Assembly: GCF_024054555.1 (NCBI RefSeq)
Contig: NZ_JAMXLY010000005.1
Coordinates: 1 to 64,000, forward strand
Direction: 5' to 3'
DNA: 64,000 nucleotides
Source: Segatella cerevisiae
GTDB lineage: Bacteria; Bacteroidota; Bacteroidia; Bacteroidales; Bacteroidaceae
Shown: positions 23,491-33,149 of the stretch, piece after piece
How the letters are laid out: each line of letters begins with the position of its first letter
How positions within the stretch are numbered: position 1 is the stretch's first letter
The notes under the pieces: generated by a model
Seen by the model: the letters and a program-made list of their open reading frames with translations, nothing else
Database searches by the model: none
Told to the model about the DNA's origin: nothing
Made by a program: the position numbers and the translations under genes

Positions 23491-24576
23491 TCATTCCGGC
23501 ATTTGAGCGCGCAGATAGAGTTTCTTCACATAACTGCGGTCATGGTCGACCATGAGTTTGACAAGTTGCTCAAATGTTGTCTGCCGGGGATCCCATCCCA
23601 GGACACGCTTGGCCTTGGAAGGATCACCCTGCAATTGTTCCACCTCTGCAGGGCGGAAATATTTCGGGTCCACTTCTACCAGCACCCGGCCAGTAGAGCG
23701 CTCGACACCCTGTTCGGCAATGCCCTCGCCCTTCCAGTCGAGTTCTATGCCCGCATCGTGGAAAGCCAGCGTACAGAACTCACGGACGGTATGCATCTCA
23801 CCCGTAGCGATGACGAAATCGTCAGGTTCAGGTTGTTGCAGCATCAGCCACATGCACTGGACGTAGTCCTTGGCATAGCCCCAGTCACGGCGCGCACTCA
23901 AGTCACCCAGATAGAGTTTGTCCTGATAGCCTTCAGCTATACGGCAGGCAGCCAGTGTGATCTTGCGGGTGACGAAGTTCTCGCCCCTCCGCTCACTCTC
24001 GTGATTGAACAGGATACCGTTGCAACAGTACATCCCATAACTCTCACGGTAGTTCTGCATGATCCAATAGCCATAGAGTTTAGCTACCGAATAAGGGGAA
24101 CGGGGATGGAAAGGCGTCGTCTCCTTCTGGGGGACCTCCACGACCTTCCCGAAGAGTTCGGAAGTGCTCGCCTGATAGATCCGGCAGGAATGTGTCAGAC
24201 CGCAGATGCGGACAGCCTCCAGCAAGCGGAGCACACCCACGCCAACGACGTCAGCCGTATACTCCGGCACGTCAAAACTCACCTTGACATGACTCTGGGC
24301 AGCAAGGTTGTAGATCTCCGTCGGATGTACCTCGGAGATAATCCTGATCAGGGAGGATGAATCGGTCATGTCCCCCCAATGGAGGTTGACCAGGCGCTTT
24401 TTCTTCATATCCCTCACCCACTCATCCAGATATAGGTGCTCGATACGGCCGGTATTGAACGATGAAGAGCGACGGAGAATACCGTGCACTTCATAGCCTT
24501 TCATGATCAGGAACTCAGCCAGATAAGACCCGTCCTGACCTGTAATACCAGTGATAAGGGCTACTCTTCTTTCCAT
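23491..24576 (-). CDS. gmd: GDP-mannose 4,6-dehydratase
   Basis: A 361-residue enzyme from the ATG at 24576 ([22 protein letters not shown]). A TTG two codons upstream is not preferred. Signatures are [14 protein letters not shown] (NADP binding), [15 protein letters not shown], the active-site region STSELFGKV, and YxxxK in [12 protein letters not shown]. It converts GDP-mannose to GDP-4-keto-6-deoxymannose, the first step to GDP-fucose used in capsular or O-antigen glycans and surface-protein glycosylation. gmd and fcl look more GC-rich in third positions than neighbouring genes. Confidence 0.95.
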   Translation of the reverse strand: MERRVALITGITGQDGSYLAEFLIMKGYEVHGILRRSSSFNTGRIEHLYLDEWVRDMKKKRLVNLHWGDMTDSSSLIRIISEVHPTEIYNLAAQSHVKVSFDVPEYTADVVGVGVLRLLEAVRICGLTHSCRIYQASTSELFGKVVEVPQKETTPFHPRSPYSVAKLYGYWIMQNYRESYGMYCCNGILFNHESERRGENFVTRKITLAACRIAEGYQDKLYLGDLSARRDWGYAKDYVQCMWLMLQQPEPDDFVIATGEMHTVREFCTLAFHDAGIELDWKGEGIAEQGVERSTGRVLVEVDPKYFRPAEVEQLQGDPSKAKRVLGWDPRQTTFEQLVKLMVDHDRSYVKKLYLRAQMPE

Positions 24577-24631
24577 GTCCAAAGTGTTATATTAATCTTG
24601 CACCTGACAGCAATCGGCCAGGCTCTTTCCT

Positions 24632-25699
24632 TTATGATTGCCCATTGTATTGCTTGATGCTCTGCTCATCCGAGAGTTTGCAAATCAACAACTGTTTGTC
24701 TTTCTCTGCAACGATATAGCCATCCAATCCCTGGACAATCACTTTTCTTTCCTGAGTGGTATGGATAATGCAGTTTTTTGTGTCAAACACCTGTATATTC
24801 TTACCGATCAGACTGTTGCCATAAAGATCATGGTGAGTATGGGCCAGCAGATTGCCCCAGGTGCCCAGATCACTCCACCCTATATCAGCTGGAAACACAA
24901 AAATTTCCTCTGCCTTTTCCATAATGGCATAGTCTACGCTGATGCTCTCACATTCCGGATAGCGGAGATCTATCTGTTCCTGTTCATGTTCAGTACCGTA
25001 AACATCCATCAGACTCTCGAAGACAGCCGACAAAGTAGGTTGGTAAACCCGGAAGGCATTGACAATAGTCTCTACCCGCCAGATAAAGATTCCTGCATTC
25101 CAGAAATAATCACCTTCCTGAAGATATTTTCTGGCTGTCTGCAAATCAGGCTTCTCCCGGAAATTATCCACACGGAATATTTCACTATTCCGCGCGCTAC
25201 TGGATTCCAGATCAGCCTTGATATAGCCATAACCCGTTTCCGGCCGGGAAGGTTTTATGCCCAAAGTGACAATCGCATCTGTCTCACTTGTAAATTTCAT
25301 ACAAGAAAGTATACTCCGCCGAAATTCAGAGCCGTTTGTGACAATATGATCAGAAGGAGTCACCACGATATTAGCTTTAGGGTCCATGGATTTGATACGC
25401 CAGCTCACATAAGCTATGCAAGGTGCCGTATTGCGACGGCATGGTTCCAACAAAATATTCCCGGTTGGAATTTCAGGAAGCTGTTGCTCTACCAGGGTTG
25501 CATATTTCTTATTCGTGACAACCCATATATTCCGGGGATCACAGATGCCCTCAAAACGATCATAGGTCAGTTGGAGTAAGGAGCGTCCCACCCCCAGGAC
25601 ATCTATAAATTGTTTAGGTCGTTCTACAGTACTCATCGGCCAGAATCTGCTCCCCACACCTCCGGCCATAATTACCAGGTGATTATGATTTTGAGTCAT
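24632..25699 (-). CDS. manC: Mannose-1-phosphate guanylyltransferase
   Basis: A 355-residue nucleotidyltransferase. The N-terminal signature MAGGVGSRFWPMSTVERPKQF binds GTP, and VVTPSDHIV, GYGYIK and FRVDNFREKPD follow in family order, then DIGWSDLGTWGNL. It lacks the phosphomannose-isomerase domain of longer ManC proteins. The enzyme makes GDP-mannose from mannose-1-phosphate and GTP. It heads the minus-strand operon manC-gmd-fcl, 55 bp before gmd, giving a complete GDP-mannose to GDP-L-fucose route. A full consensus promoter lies 23 bp upstream of the ATG. Confidence 0.93.
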   Translation of the reverse strand: MTQNHNHLVIMAGGVGSRFWPMSTVERPKQFIDVLGVGRSLLQLTYDRFEGICDPRNIWVVTNKKYATLVEQQLPEIPTGNILLEPCRRNTAPCIAYVSWRIKSMDPKANIVVTPSDHIVTNGSEFRRSILSCMKFTSETDAIVTLGIKPSRPETGYGYIKADLESSSARNSEIFRVDNFREKPDLQTARKYLQEGDYFWNAGIFIWRVETIVNAFRVYQPTLSAVFESLMDVYGTEHEQEQIDLRYPECESISVDYAIMEKAEEIFVFPADIGWSDLGTWGNLLAHTHHDLYGNSLIGKNIQVFDTKNCIIHTTQERKVIVQGLDGYIVAEKDKQLLICKLSDEQSIKQYNGQS

Positions 25700-25721
25700 A
25701 AATGTATATTTTTATGATATG

Positions 25722-25752
25722 CAAAGATAATTGATTTTTTCTAACTTACAAA
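25722..25752 (-). promoter_or_regulatory. Complete promoter (TTTG-N19-TATCTTTG) for manC-gmd-fcl
   Basis: On the minus strand TTTG (plus 25749-25752) and TATCTTTG (plus 25722-25729) are spaced 19 bp. The start site near 25715 gives a leader of about 15 nt. Confidence 0.8.
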
Positions 25753-25871
25753 ATAATCTTATCATTTTTAGGCAGACACAAACAGAAAACAAAATGTCAT
25801 TACTTCCGTTTAGTTACAAATACGATTACCTTGCCTCCCAAACAAAATCATTTTATGGATAGAACGAAACA

Positions 25872-25897
25872 GGAGTAAGGCCAAATGGTCCTACTCC
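25872..25897 (-). terminator. Possible terminator hairpin after xylA
   Basis: GGAGTA (25872-25877) pairs with TACTCC (25892-25897), with AGG/CCT pairs inside. On the minus strand it is followed by TGTTTCG, a weak T-tract. It lies about 40 bp past the xylA stop. Confidence 0.45.
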
Positions 25898-25938
25898 CTT
25901 TATTTACAATCGTTTACCAGATCAATTTGTAAATAAAA

Positions 25939-27258
25939 TTATTTACAGTACAAATTCACGATCATCTCGTACAGTTCCTGTTTACCTGAAATCAATTTTG
26001 GTTTACCATGACCTTTGGCATAGTCGACGATCTGTTCAAGAGACAACTCACCATCTTCAAACTTTTTACCTTCCCCATGGTCAAAACTAGCATATCGCTC
26101 CTTTAGCATTTGAGGCAGAGGACTCTCCGTCAAAATGGCAGCAGCATTCTCCAATCCACGAGCGAAGGCATCCATACCACTGATATGAGCAATAAAGATG
26201 TCATCAGGATCCGTAGAATTCCTACGCAATTTAGCATCAAAATTTGATCCGCCATTATGCAGACCGCCATTGCGCAGGATTTGCATCCAGGCCTGAGTCA
26301 ACTCCCAATTGTCTATAGGAAACTGATCCGTATCCCAGCCGTTCTGATAGTCACCACGGTTAGCATCAACGGATCCAAGCATGCCTGCATCTATAGCACA
26401 GGCCAGCTCATGAGAGAAAGTATGTCCGGCAAGCGTTGCATGGTTCACTTCTATGTTAATCTTGAAATCCTTGTCCAGATGATGAGCCCTGAGGAACCCG
26501 ACAACCGTTTCTACATCTGTATCATACTGATGCTTTGTAGGCTCCATCGGCTTCGGTTCTATCAGGAAGGTCCCCTTAAAACCATGAGAACGGCCATAGT
26601 CCCTGGCAGCAGCCAGCATCGTAGCATAATGATCCTTCTCACGCTTCATATCCGTATTCAGCAAACTCTGATAGCCCTCGCGGCCACCCCAGAACACATA
26701 ATCAGACCCTCCAAGTTTAATCGTCGCATCAATGGCATTTTTGATCTGTACGCAAGCACGGGCCACGACATCAAAATCAGGATTTGTTGAAGCACCATTC
26801 ATATAGCACTTGTCTCCAAAAACATTTGCCGTCCCCCAAAGGAGATGAATATCCGGAAATACTTTCATTTTCTGGAGGGCATAATCCGTAATCGCCTTCA
26901 TATTGTCTTCGTACTCCTGGATGTCATCAGAAGGATCACAAAGATCAACGTCATGGAAACAGAAGTAATGAATACCCAGTTTCTCCATAATCTCAAAACC
27001 GGCATCCATTTTGTCTTTGGCCCTTTGGATGGCAGTGTCTGCTTTGTCCCACGGATAAGTGCGTGTCTGCCCGCCAAACTGATCCGATGAAGCCTGGCCT
27101 AAGGTGTGCCACCAAGCCATAGCAAACCTCAGCCAATCTTTCATTTTCTTGCCCATGATCACTTTCTCAGGGTCATAGTAATGAAAAGCCATAGGATTCT
27201 TTGTTTTCGTCCCTTCAAATGGGATTTTTCCAATTTGCGGAAAATACTCTTTTGTCAT
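25939..27258 (-). CDS. xylA: Xylose isomerase
   Basis: A 439-residue enzyme of the long class II xylose isomerases. Catalytic and metal-binding features are visible: CFHDVDL (catalytic His and Asp), [47 protein letters not shown] and the Asp-rich [20 protein letters not shown]. It interconverts D-xylose and D-xylulose in the cytoplasm. It follows xylB by 27 bp in one transcript (xylB-xylA), and together they feed xylose into the pentose phosphate pathway. The nearby xylan locus supplies the substrate. Confidence 0.97.
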   Translation of the reverse strand: MTKEYFPQIGKIPFEGTKTKNPMAFHYYDPEKVIMGKKMKDWLRFAMAWWHTLGQASSDQFGGQTRTYPWDKADTAIQRAKDKMDAGFEIMEKLGIHYFCFHDVDLCDPSDDIQEYEDNMKAITDYALQKMKVFPDIHLLWGTANVFGDKCYMNGASTNPDFDVVARACVQIKNAIDATIKLGGSDYVFWGGREGYQSLLNTDMKREKDHYATMLAAARDYGRSHGFKGTFLIEPKPMEPTKHQYDTDVETVVGFLRAHHLDKDFKINIEVNHATLAGHTFSHELACAIDAGMLGSVDANRGDYQNGWDTDQFPIDNWELTQAWMQILRNGGLHNGGSNFDAKLRRNSTDPDDIFIAHISGMDAFARGLENAAAILTESPLPQMLKERYASFDHGEGKKFEDGELSLEQIVDYAKGHGKPKLISGKQELYEMIVNLYCK

Positions 27259-27285
27259 AGTTGTTTTGATTTAATAGTTCTAGGT

Positions 27286-28782
27286 TTAACTCTGTATGAT
27301 TTCATTCAATTGTTCTTTCCAGTTCGCATAGGCATTGAGATAGGCATCCCGATGATGTTCGTCAGGTTCGACAACGGCCAACCGTTTCAAGGAGGCAAAA
27401 GCTTCATCGTGATCTTTATAGATTCCTGCACCGATACCTGCCCCCTTGGCCGCTCCTACGCTGCCGTCAGTCTGATACAGTTCGATGCAGTCCCCACTGA
27501 CACTTGCCAGTGTATCACAGAAAACAGGACTCAGGAACATATTGGCATGTCCGGCATGAATCTTACTGATATTCATTCCCATCTTTGCCATGATCTCCAT
27601 CCCATAGCAAAAACTGAAGACGATTCCTTCCTGTTCTGCCCTGATAATATGTGCCCTGTTATGCGCGTTGAAATTCAGCCCATGGATGCTGCAACCGATC
27701 TCCCTGTTCTGCAAGACACGCTCTGCTCCGTTTCCAAAGGGTATGATGATGACACCGTCTGATCCTACCGGTACTTCAGCCGCCAATCTGTTCATTTCCG
27801 CATAACTCAAGTCCAATGTGATATTCCGATGTACCCAAGCATTCAGGATACCTGTACCGTTAATGCACAACAAGACACCAAGACGGTTCTTGTCAGGGGT
27901 ATAGTTGGCATGTGCAAAAGTGTTTACCCGACTTTCGGGATCATAGTTGACCTCTCCCAAGACACCGTATACAACTCCTGAAGTGCCTGCCGTGGAAGCG
28001 ATTTCTCCGGGATCGAACACATTCAGGCTGACGGCGTTGTTTGGTTGATCACCTGCGCGATAAGAAATAGGTGTACCGGCTTTTAACCCTGTCTCTTCTG
28101 CAGCATGACGGCTGACTGTGCATTGACGGGAAAATACAGGTACGATTTCCGGCAGTATGGATTCAGGAAAACCAAAATAGTCCATTAGGAATTTCGCCGG
28201 TGCCTTCTCTTTGAAATCCCATAAAACAGCTTCCGAGAGCCCTTCTATTGTCGTCTGGATGCGACCGGAGAGTTTCATGGCAAGATAATCCCCTGGAAGC
28301 ATGATTTTATCTATTTGATCGAATATATCGGGTTCATTTTCTTTCACCCATGCCAGTTTTGAGGCTGTAAAATTCCCCGGGGAATTCAACAGGTGTCCGA
28401 GGCATCTCTCCTTCCCCAATTCTTCGAAGGCCTTATCTCCAAAGGGAACTGCACGGGAATCACACCAGATGATGGCAGGCCGCAGGACCTTCTGAAATTT
28501 ATCTACACAGACCAAACCATGCATCTGATAGGAAATCCCTATCGCCTCTATGTCTTCTCCTGCTATTCCGGCTTTCTTCATAGCGGCAAACAGTGCCGTC
28601 TTGGCATAGCTCCACCAGGACTCCGGTTCTTGCTCAGCCCATCCCGGTTTTTCTGCAATCATCGGTGCTTCTTTTTCCGGCGCAAAAGCTGAAGAAAGGG
28701 TCTCACCGGTTTCTGTATCTGTCAATGAAACTTTTACAGATGATGAACCGACATCAAAGCCTAATAAACATTTTCTATTCAT
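27286..28782 (-). CDS. xylB: Xylulokinase
   Basis: A 498-residue FGGY-family sugar kinase. It begins LLGFDVGSSSVKVSLTDTETG (ATP/phosphate motif), carries YQMHGLVCVD and CDSRA, and has the second nucleotide-binding part TAGTSGVVYGV and later DGSVGAAKGAGIGAGIY. It phosphorylates D-xylulose to xylulose 5-phosphate. The start codon is the ATG at 28782. It is the first gene of xylBA. The likely promoter sits about 185 bp upstream, leaving a long leader. Confidence 0.94.
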   Translation of the reverse strand: MNRKCLLGFDVGSSSVKVSLTDTETGETLSSAFAPEKEAPMIAEKPGWAEQEPESWWSYAKTALFAAMKKAGIAGEDIEAIGISYQMHGLVCVDKFQKVLRPAIIWCDSRAVPFGDKAFEELGKERCLGHLLNSPGNFTASKLAWVKENEPDIFDQIDKIMLPGDYLAMKLSGRIQTTIEGLSEAVLWDFKEKAPAKFLMDYFGFPESILPEIVPVFSRQCTVSRHAAEETGLKAGTPISYRAGDQPNNAVSLNVFDPGEIASTAGTSGVVYGVLGEVNYDPESRVNTFAHANYTPDKNRLGVLLCINGTGILNAWVHRNITLDLSYAEMNRLAAEVPVGSDGVIIIPFGNGAERVLQNREIGCSIHGLNFNAHNRAHIIRAEQEGIVFSFCYGMEIMAKMGMNISKIHAGHANMFLSPVFCDTLASVSGDCIELYQTDGSVGAAKGAGIGAGIYKDHDEAFASLKRLAVVEPDEHHRDAYLNAYANWKEQLNEIIQS

Positions 28783-28967
28783 AAATATGTGTTCGTTTCT
28801 TTATAAGGTTAAACTCCCGTGTCTGGATTTTCAACTCCTAAATGATTATTTTGATTTTCATGTTATATTGACTGATTCCTTGACAGTCATCTAGATCAGG
28901 TAGGTCATTCGAGATCAGACCATCGTACCAATTCTTTTAACGAGGAGCCGTCTGCTATCAGATAAAG

Positions 28968-28975
28968 CAAAGGTA
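28968..28975 (-). promoter_or_regulatory. -7 element upstream of xylB
   Basis: TACCTTTG on the minus strand. No matching TTTG is found 19-21 bp further up, as might be expected for an activated or repressed sugar promoter. The predicted leader of about 180 nt contains small inverted repeats (for example GACTG/CAGTC near 28870-28888). Confidence 0.5.
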
Positions 28976-29340
28976 TCAAAATCTTTTGAATTAAACGCGA
29001 TATCACGTCTCATAAACTTTCATTTATGTTGCAAATCAACGTCAAGGGTCCTCTAAATAGGATGAAAGAAACAAATGGGACATAAAATGAGACAAAAACA
29101 GATCCCTTCGCTGATTCTCACCGGATCAAAGTGAGACATAGGACTATACAACTTTCATCTGTATCAGTCCCGGAGGCATCGGTAACTTCGGAAACAAGAG
29201 AATATTTGGTCTATTCTTCCTCTCTTCGCTACCGTAGAAGCGAATACTTCAAGGGTATATACCCCATTGCTTTTCATCTAAAACACCGCTCATTCGACAC
29301 TTCATCTGAGACAGGTGAGACCTCATTCAAAAAAGGGTAT
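28976..29340. other. Intergenic stretch upstream of xylBA without a supported gene
   Basis: About 365 bp without a convincing gene; a 77-codon plus-strand frame (29131-29364) has no family features. The stretch repeats the short string GAGAC or its complement GTCTC several times, and holds an inverted repeat TTCGCT/AGCGAA (29225-29230, 29239-29244). These could be regulator sites for xylBA, but that is speculative. Confidence 0.35.
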
Positions 29341-29376
29341 AAAAAAAGCCGCAGATGTCCATGACATTTGTGGCCT
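29341..29376 (-). terminator. Intrinsic terminator of the winged-helix gene
   Basis: On the minus strand, GGCCACAAATGTC pairs with GACATCTGCGGC around an ATG loop (plus 29349-29375), with two mismatches, then a run of seven T (plus 29341-29347). Confidence 0.88.
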
Positions 29377-29390
29377 TTTAGAGTGTGGTA

Positions 29391-29660
29391 TTAAGCAAGG
29401 ATCAATTTGTTGTCCTCGTCTTTGATCTTGCCCTCTTTAAAGAGCCAACCAATACCCAGAAGGGCCTCTTCTTCACTGATCTTTGCTTGCTTAGCAATCT
29501 CAGCTACCGTCAGGGCCTTTCCTGCGGCTGCAAGTGCCTGATAAACATCACCTGCCTTGAATCCTGCATTCTCGGGGTTCAATGCCAGAACTGTCTTCGT
29601 TTCTGCTGCCTTGGATACTGTTTTCTTAGCAGCACTTGTTCTTGTTTTCTTTTCTCTCAT
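29391..29660 (-). CDS. Small winged-helix DNA-binding protein (DUF2582-like)
   Basis: An 89-residue protein. The N-terminus is basic and Ala-rich (MREKKTRTSAAKKTVSKAA), like a DNA-binding or nucleoid-type tail. The C-terminal about 65 residues form a winged helix: AGDVYQALAAAGKALTVAEIAKQAKISEEEALLGIGWLFKEGKI. This matches a small Bacteroidota winged helix-turn-helix family (PF10771 type). The target genes are unknown. It has its own promoter and terminator. Confidence 0.82.
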   Translation of the reverse strand: MREKKTRTSAAKKTVSKAAETKTVLALNPENAGFKAGDVYQALAAAGKALTVAEIAKQAKISEEEALLGIGWLFKEGKIKDEDNKLILA

Positions 29661-29736
29661 ATTTGTTAATCTTTAAAATTAGTCAGGGCCTTTACCAAAG
29701 TAAAACTGTCCACCTATTCTATTTATGAGTTCGTCA

Positions 29737-29744
29737 CAAAGATA
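29737..29744 (-). promoter_or_regulatory. -7 element for the winged-helix gene
   Basis: TATCTTTG on the minus strand, about 77 bp upstream of the ATG at 29660. No clear -33 element is seen. Confidence 0.6.
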
Positions 29745-29836
29745 GTTCTTTTTTTTAAGATTTACATTATTATTAACCTAAATGTTTCGTATTAAAGCCA
29801 TTAGGAGAAAAAAAGAACAAAATTCTTGACTTATAT

Positions 29837-29893
29837 CAAAAAAAATTCCTTTTTCCTCCCTTACTTATTAAGAAATCGGGAGAAAAAAGGAAT
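29837..29893 (-). terminator. Intrinsic terminator of aspS
   Basis: ATTCCTTTTTCCTCCC (plus 29845-29860) pairs with GGGAGAAAAAAGGAAT (29878-29893) with a single mismatch over 16 bp. On the minus strand a run of about eight T follows. It starts 6 bp after the aspS stop. Confidence 0.92.
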
Positions 29894-29898
29894 CCTTA

Positions 29899-31659
29899 TT
29901 ACTTTTCAGTCTTAGCGACCTTAATTGACAGTTCCTCCAATTGTTTGGAATCCAATTCTGATGGGGCATCCAGCATCACATCGCGTCCCTTATTGTTCTT
30001 GGGGAAGGCAATGGTATCTCTGATGCTATCCAAACCTGCGAGGATACTGGTGAAGCGGTCCAAACCGAAAGCCAGTCCTGCATGAGGAGGTGCTCCGTAT
30101 TTGAAAGCGTTCATCAGGAAGCCAAACTGAGCCTCAGCGCGTTCTTTGGTGAAACCAAGTACCTTGAACATCTTTTCCTGAAGTTTGGTATCATGGATAC
30201 GAATACTTCCGCCTCCAACTTCCGTGCCGTTGCAGACAAAGTCGTAAGCCTTTGCACGTACTCTTTCAGGGTGCTCATCCAATAATGGAATATCATCGGG
30301 ATTCGGCATCGTAAAAGGATGATGAGTGGAAACCAATCGCTGTTCTTCCTCACTCCACTCAAAAAGCGGGAAATCAATGATCCACAAGCATTTGAATATG
30401 TTCTTGTCTCGCAAACCCAAACGACTTCCCATCAACAAGCGCAAACTGCAGAGTTGAATACGTGTCTTATTTGCATTCGAACCACTCAGTATCAGCACCA
30501 GATCACCGTCCTTGGCACCCATCTTGGCCTTGATATCCAATAGGACATCTTCAGTATAAAACTTATCTATAGAACTCTTGATGGTCCCGTCTGCATTATA
30601 CTTGATGTAGACAAGTCCTTTGGCTCCTACCTGCGGAGACTTGACATAATCTGTCAGTTCATTCAGTTGTTTACGACTGTATCCGGCACAACCTGAAGCA
30701 CAGATACCACCGATATATTTTGCCTCATCAAAGACACTGAAAGAGCCTTTTCCTTTAAAGAAATCCTGAAGCTCAACAAACTCCATACCAAAGCGCAGAT
30801 CAGGCTTGTCACTGCCAAAACGCCTCATCGCCTCCTGCCATGTCATCTGCTGCAGTTTAGGCAGTTCGACGCCACGGATCTCCTTAAAAAGCATCCTGCA
30901 CATCTCTTCAAACAGATTGATCACATCATCCTGATCCACAAAACTCATCTCACAATCTACTTGTGTAAACTCTGGTTGACGGTCAGCCCGCAAGTCCTCA
31001 TCACGGAAGCACTTGGCAATCTGGAAATATCTGTCAAAACCAGCCACCATCAGTAGTTGTTTCAAAAGTTGAGGGCTCTGTGGCAGCGCATAGAACTGTC
31101 CCGGATTCATACGGGAAGGAACGACAAAATCACGAGCTCCTTCGGGAGTACTTCCGATCAGATCAGGCGTTTCTACCTCAATAAACTTCTTAGCATCCAG
31201 AAAATTACGAATTAAAATAGTCATCCTGTGGCGCAACTCCAGATTTTTTCTTACGCAAGGCCGCCGGAGGTCAAGATAACGGTATTTCATCCGAAGATCA
31301 TCTCCCCCATCCGTATGATCCTCAATCGTAAACGGTGGTGTCAAACTTGGAGAAAGGACGTTGAGGTCCTCAGCAATGATTTCAATATCGCCCGTATCCA
31401 TTTTAGGATTTTTGCTGGCACGTTCACGGACTATTCCCTTGATCTGAACACAATATTCACGACCTAACTGATTAGCCTGATCACACAACACGCTGTCTTT
31501 AGCTTCGTTAAAAACTAATTGGGTAATACCATAACGATCACGGAGATCAACAAAAGTCATCCCCCCTAATTTTCTTAAACGCTGAACCCAGCCGGCCAGT
31601 GTTACCTCTTTTCCAGAGTCCGAAAGGCGCAACTCCCCACACGTATTCGTTCTATACAT
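29899..31659 (-). CDS. aspS: Aspartyl-tRNA synthetase
   Basis: About 586 residues from the ATG at 31659 ([19 protein letters not shown]). The frame is open further up, but those 22 residues do not fit the family and the promoter lies within them. The N-terminal OB-fold anticodon domain ([23 protein letters not shown]), class II motif 2 ([20 protein letters not shown]), the bacterial GAD insertion, and motif 3 ([13 protein letters not shown]) are present. It attaches aspartate to tRNA-Asp. The gene is divergent from the DUF1573 gene. Confidence 0.96.
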   Translation of the reverse strand: MYRTNTCGELRLSDSGKEVTLAGWVQRLRKLGGMTFVDLRDRYGITQLVFNEAKDSVLCDQANQLGREYCVQIKGIVRERASKNPKMDTGDIEIIAEDLNVLSPSLTPPFTIEDHTDGGDDLRMKYRYLDLRRPCVRKNLELRHRMTILIRNFLDAKKFIEVETPDLIGSTPEGARDFVVPSRMNPGQFYALPQSPQLLKQLLMVAGFDRYFQIAKCFRDEDLRADRQPEFTQVDCEMSFVDQDDVINLFEEMCRMLFKEIRGVELPKLQQMTWQEAMRRFGSDKPDLRFGMEFVELQDFFKGKGSFSVFDEAKYIGGICASGCAGYSRKQLNELTDYVKSPQVGAKGLVYIKYNADGTIKSSIDKFYTEDVLLDIKAKMGAKDGDLVLILSGSNANKTRIQLCSLRLLMGSRLGLRDKNIFKCLWIIDFPLFEWSEEEQRLVSTHHPFTMPNPDDIPLLDEHPERVRAKAYDFVCNGTEVGGGSIRIHDTKLQEKMFKVLGFTKERAEAQFGFLMNAFKYGAPPHAGLAFGLDRFTSILAGLDSIRDTIAFPKNNKGRDVMLDAPSELDSKQLEELSIKVAKTEK

Positions 31660-31684
31660 ATTAAGTATTTTCAATTCTGATTTG

Positions 31685-31716
31685 CAAAAATACAATAAAT
31701 CAAGATAAATGCCAAA
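31685..31716 (-). promoter_or_regulatory. Complete promoter (TTTG-N20-TATTTTTG) for aspS
   Basis: On the minus strand TTTG (plus 31713-31716) and TATTTTTG (plus 31685-31692) are spaced 20 bp. The start site near 31678 confirms the ATG at 31659 as the aspS start. Confidence 0.78.
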
Positions 31717-31766
31717 TAAAAGCATTAATTTTTGTAAAAAACAGAACTTATGCTAAACTTTCTATT

Positions 31767-31774
31767 TACCTTTG
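31767..31774 (+). promoter_or_regulatory. -7 element for the DUF1573 gene
   Basis: TACCTTTG followed by C, 33 bp before the ATG at 31808. It is divergent to the aspS promoter, which lies 50 bp away. Confidence 0.65.
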
Positions 31775-31807
31775 CATCGAACGAATTATAAATCAAGTGA
31801 TAACAAT

Positions 31808-32191
31808 ATGAAAAAGTTAGTTTTAAGTATGCTATTAATGCTTGTTTGCACTTTAAGTGTCAGTGCACAAGCAGAGATCAAATTTGACAGGCTATCTCAT
31901 GATTTCGGCACTTTTTCTGAGTCCCAACCCATTCAGAAAACAACATTCACCTTTATAAATAAGGGAGATAAACCATTAGTTATCAACCAGGCAGTTGCAA
32001 GTTGTGGCTGTACCATTCCCAGTTACACGAAGAAACCCATTATGCCAGGTCAAAAGGGAGAATTATCAGTAACCTATAATGGTAAAGGTAAGTTTCCCGG
32101 TCATTTTAAAAAGACCATTACGGTCCGCACCAATGGTGTTGTTGAAATGACCCGTCTCTATATTGAGGGAAACATGAAAGAAGCTAAATAA
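31808..32191 (+). CDS. Secreted DUF1573-domain protein
   Basis: About 127 residues from the ATG at 31808 (MKKLVLSMLLMLVCTLSVSAQ), a clean signal peptide. The promoter at 31767-31774 rules out the longer frame. The mature part is one DUF1573 Ig-like domain: FDRLSHDFGTFSESQPIQKTTFTF, then VINQAVASCGCTIPSYTKKPIMPGQKGELSVTYN with the conserved CGCT motif. These small envelope proteins of Bacteroidota have no established biochemical role. It ends in a strong terminator 23 bp after the stop. Confidence 0.88.
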   Translation: MKKLVLSMLLMLVCTLSVSAQAEIKFDRLSHDFGTFSESQPIQKTTFTFINKGDKPLVINQAVASCGCTIPSYTKKPIMPGQKGELSVTYNGKGKFPGHFKKTITVRTNGVVEMTRLYIEGNMKEAK

Positions 32192-32214
32192 TTTAAGAAA
32201 ATTATATCATTTAT

Positions 32215-32247
32215 AATGGATAGCATGGAGGCGTGCTATCCATTTTT
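32215..32247 (+). terminator. Intrinsic terminator of the DUF1573 gene
   Basis: AATGGATAGCA (32215-32225) pairs perfectly with TGCTATCCATT (32234-32244), followed by T5 overlapping the arm end. It lies only 19 bp before the EFR1 start codon, so that gene is expressed by read-through or from a promoter I cannot see. Confidence 0.88.
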
Positions 32248-32266
32248 CATATTAACGGAGAGACCT

Positions 32267-33061
32267 ATGATATTCTATTTTTCAGCAGAAGGTGATTCTC
32301 AGTGGGTGGCCCGGAAATTAGCTGCAGCAACCCAGGATGTGCTGATTTCCATACCGGAAGTCATGGGAAGCAGAAAGCCCTTCATCCTCAAGAAGGGAGA
32401 ACGCATGGGCTTTGTCTTCCCGGTACATGGCTGGCGTGTTCCAACGATCGTAAGAACATTTCTATCCCGCCTCACGGTCGAAAGCGCAGAGAAACCCTTT
32501 ACCTACGCAGTGGTCACGGCAGGTGATAATATCGGATTAACCGTCGACAGATATTTGAACAAGGCTCTGTCTGCTAACCGGTCACTGAAAAGTATCCATG
32601 TTCATCAAGTTGACTCTGCTTATTCCATCCTCATGCCAGAGACGTATGTAGGATTACCGTTCATGGATATTGACACGAAAGAAAAAGAGATCAAGAAGAA
32701 AACCGAAGCCAATGAAATGCTGAAAGTCATCTGCGAGGAGGTCTTTGATAAGAAAGAGGGTGTTTTCCGTTTACATAAAGGCCGCTGGTCCTGGATCAAC
32801 TCACAGCTCCTCGGAGCATTCTTTGAGAAAGTTCTTATTACAGACAAACCCTTCCATGTGGTGAGTGACCGCTGCGTGAGGTGTGGCATCTGTGCTCAGG
32901 TCTGTCCCACCGGAGACTTGATGGGAGGAAAGGGTGAAGAACCACATTGGAAGCACGACGGCTCCTGCCTGAGTTGCTTCAACTGCTATCATCATTGTCC
33001 CCACCACGCTATAGAATATGGCCGGCGTACAAAGCATAAAGGACAATATTATTTCAAATAA
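32267..33061 (+). CDS. EFR1-family ferredoxin (flavodoxin-like plus 2[4Fe-4S])
   Basis: About 264 residues from the ATG at 32267 (MIFYFSAEGDSQWVARKLA), the typical flavodoxin-like opening of EFR1 proteins. An upstream ATG at 32216 lies within the terminator stem and is rejected. Two ferredoxin motifs follow at the C-terminus: CVRCGICAQVCPTGDL and CLSCFNCYHHCPHHAI. EFR1 proteins carry FMN and iron-sulfur clusters and are presumed cytoplasmic electron carriers. The partner enzyme is unknown. The gene converges with the GH43 gene. Confidence 0.87.
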   Translation: MIFYFSAEGDSQWVARKLAAATQDVLISIPEVMGSRKPFILKKGERMGFVFPVHGWRVPTIVRTFLSRLTVESAEKPFTYAVVTAGDNIGLTVDRYLNKALSANRSLKSIHVHQVDSAYSILMPETYVGLPFMDIDTKEKEIKKKTEANEMLKVICEEVFDKKEGVFRLHKGRWSWINSQLLGAFFEKVLITDKPFHVVSDRCVRCGICAQVCPTGDLMGGKGEEPHWKHDGSCLSCFNCYHHCPHHAIEYGRRTKHKGQYYFK

Positions 33062-33149
33062 TCTCCATTGCCCTCTCAGTCTGACAAACACAAGAATACC
33101 ATACACTACTCAAGGTAGGCTATTCCGAGATTCAAAATATCAACCATCG

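Noticed and set aside
23000-24500. Long plus-strand open frames opposite fcl and gmd
   Set aside because: They are antisense shadows of GC-rich coding sequence; fcl and gmd are unmistakable on the minus strand.
29131-29364. 77-codon open frame on the plus strand
   Set aside because: It overlaps the terminator of the winged-helix gene and lacks family features.
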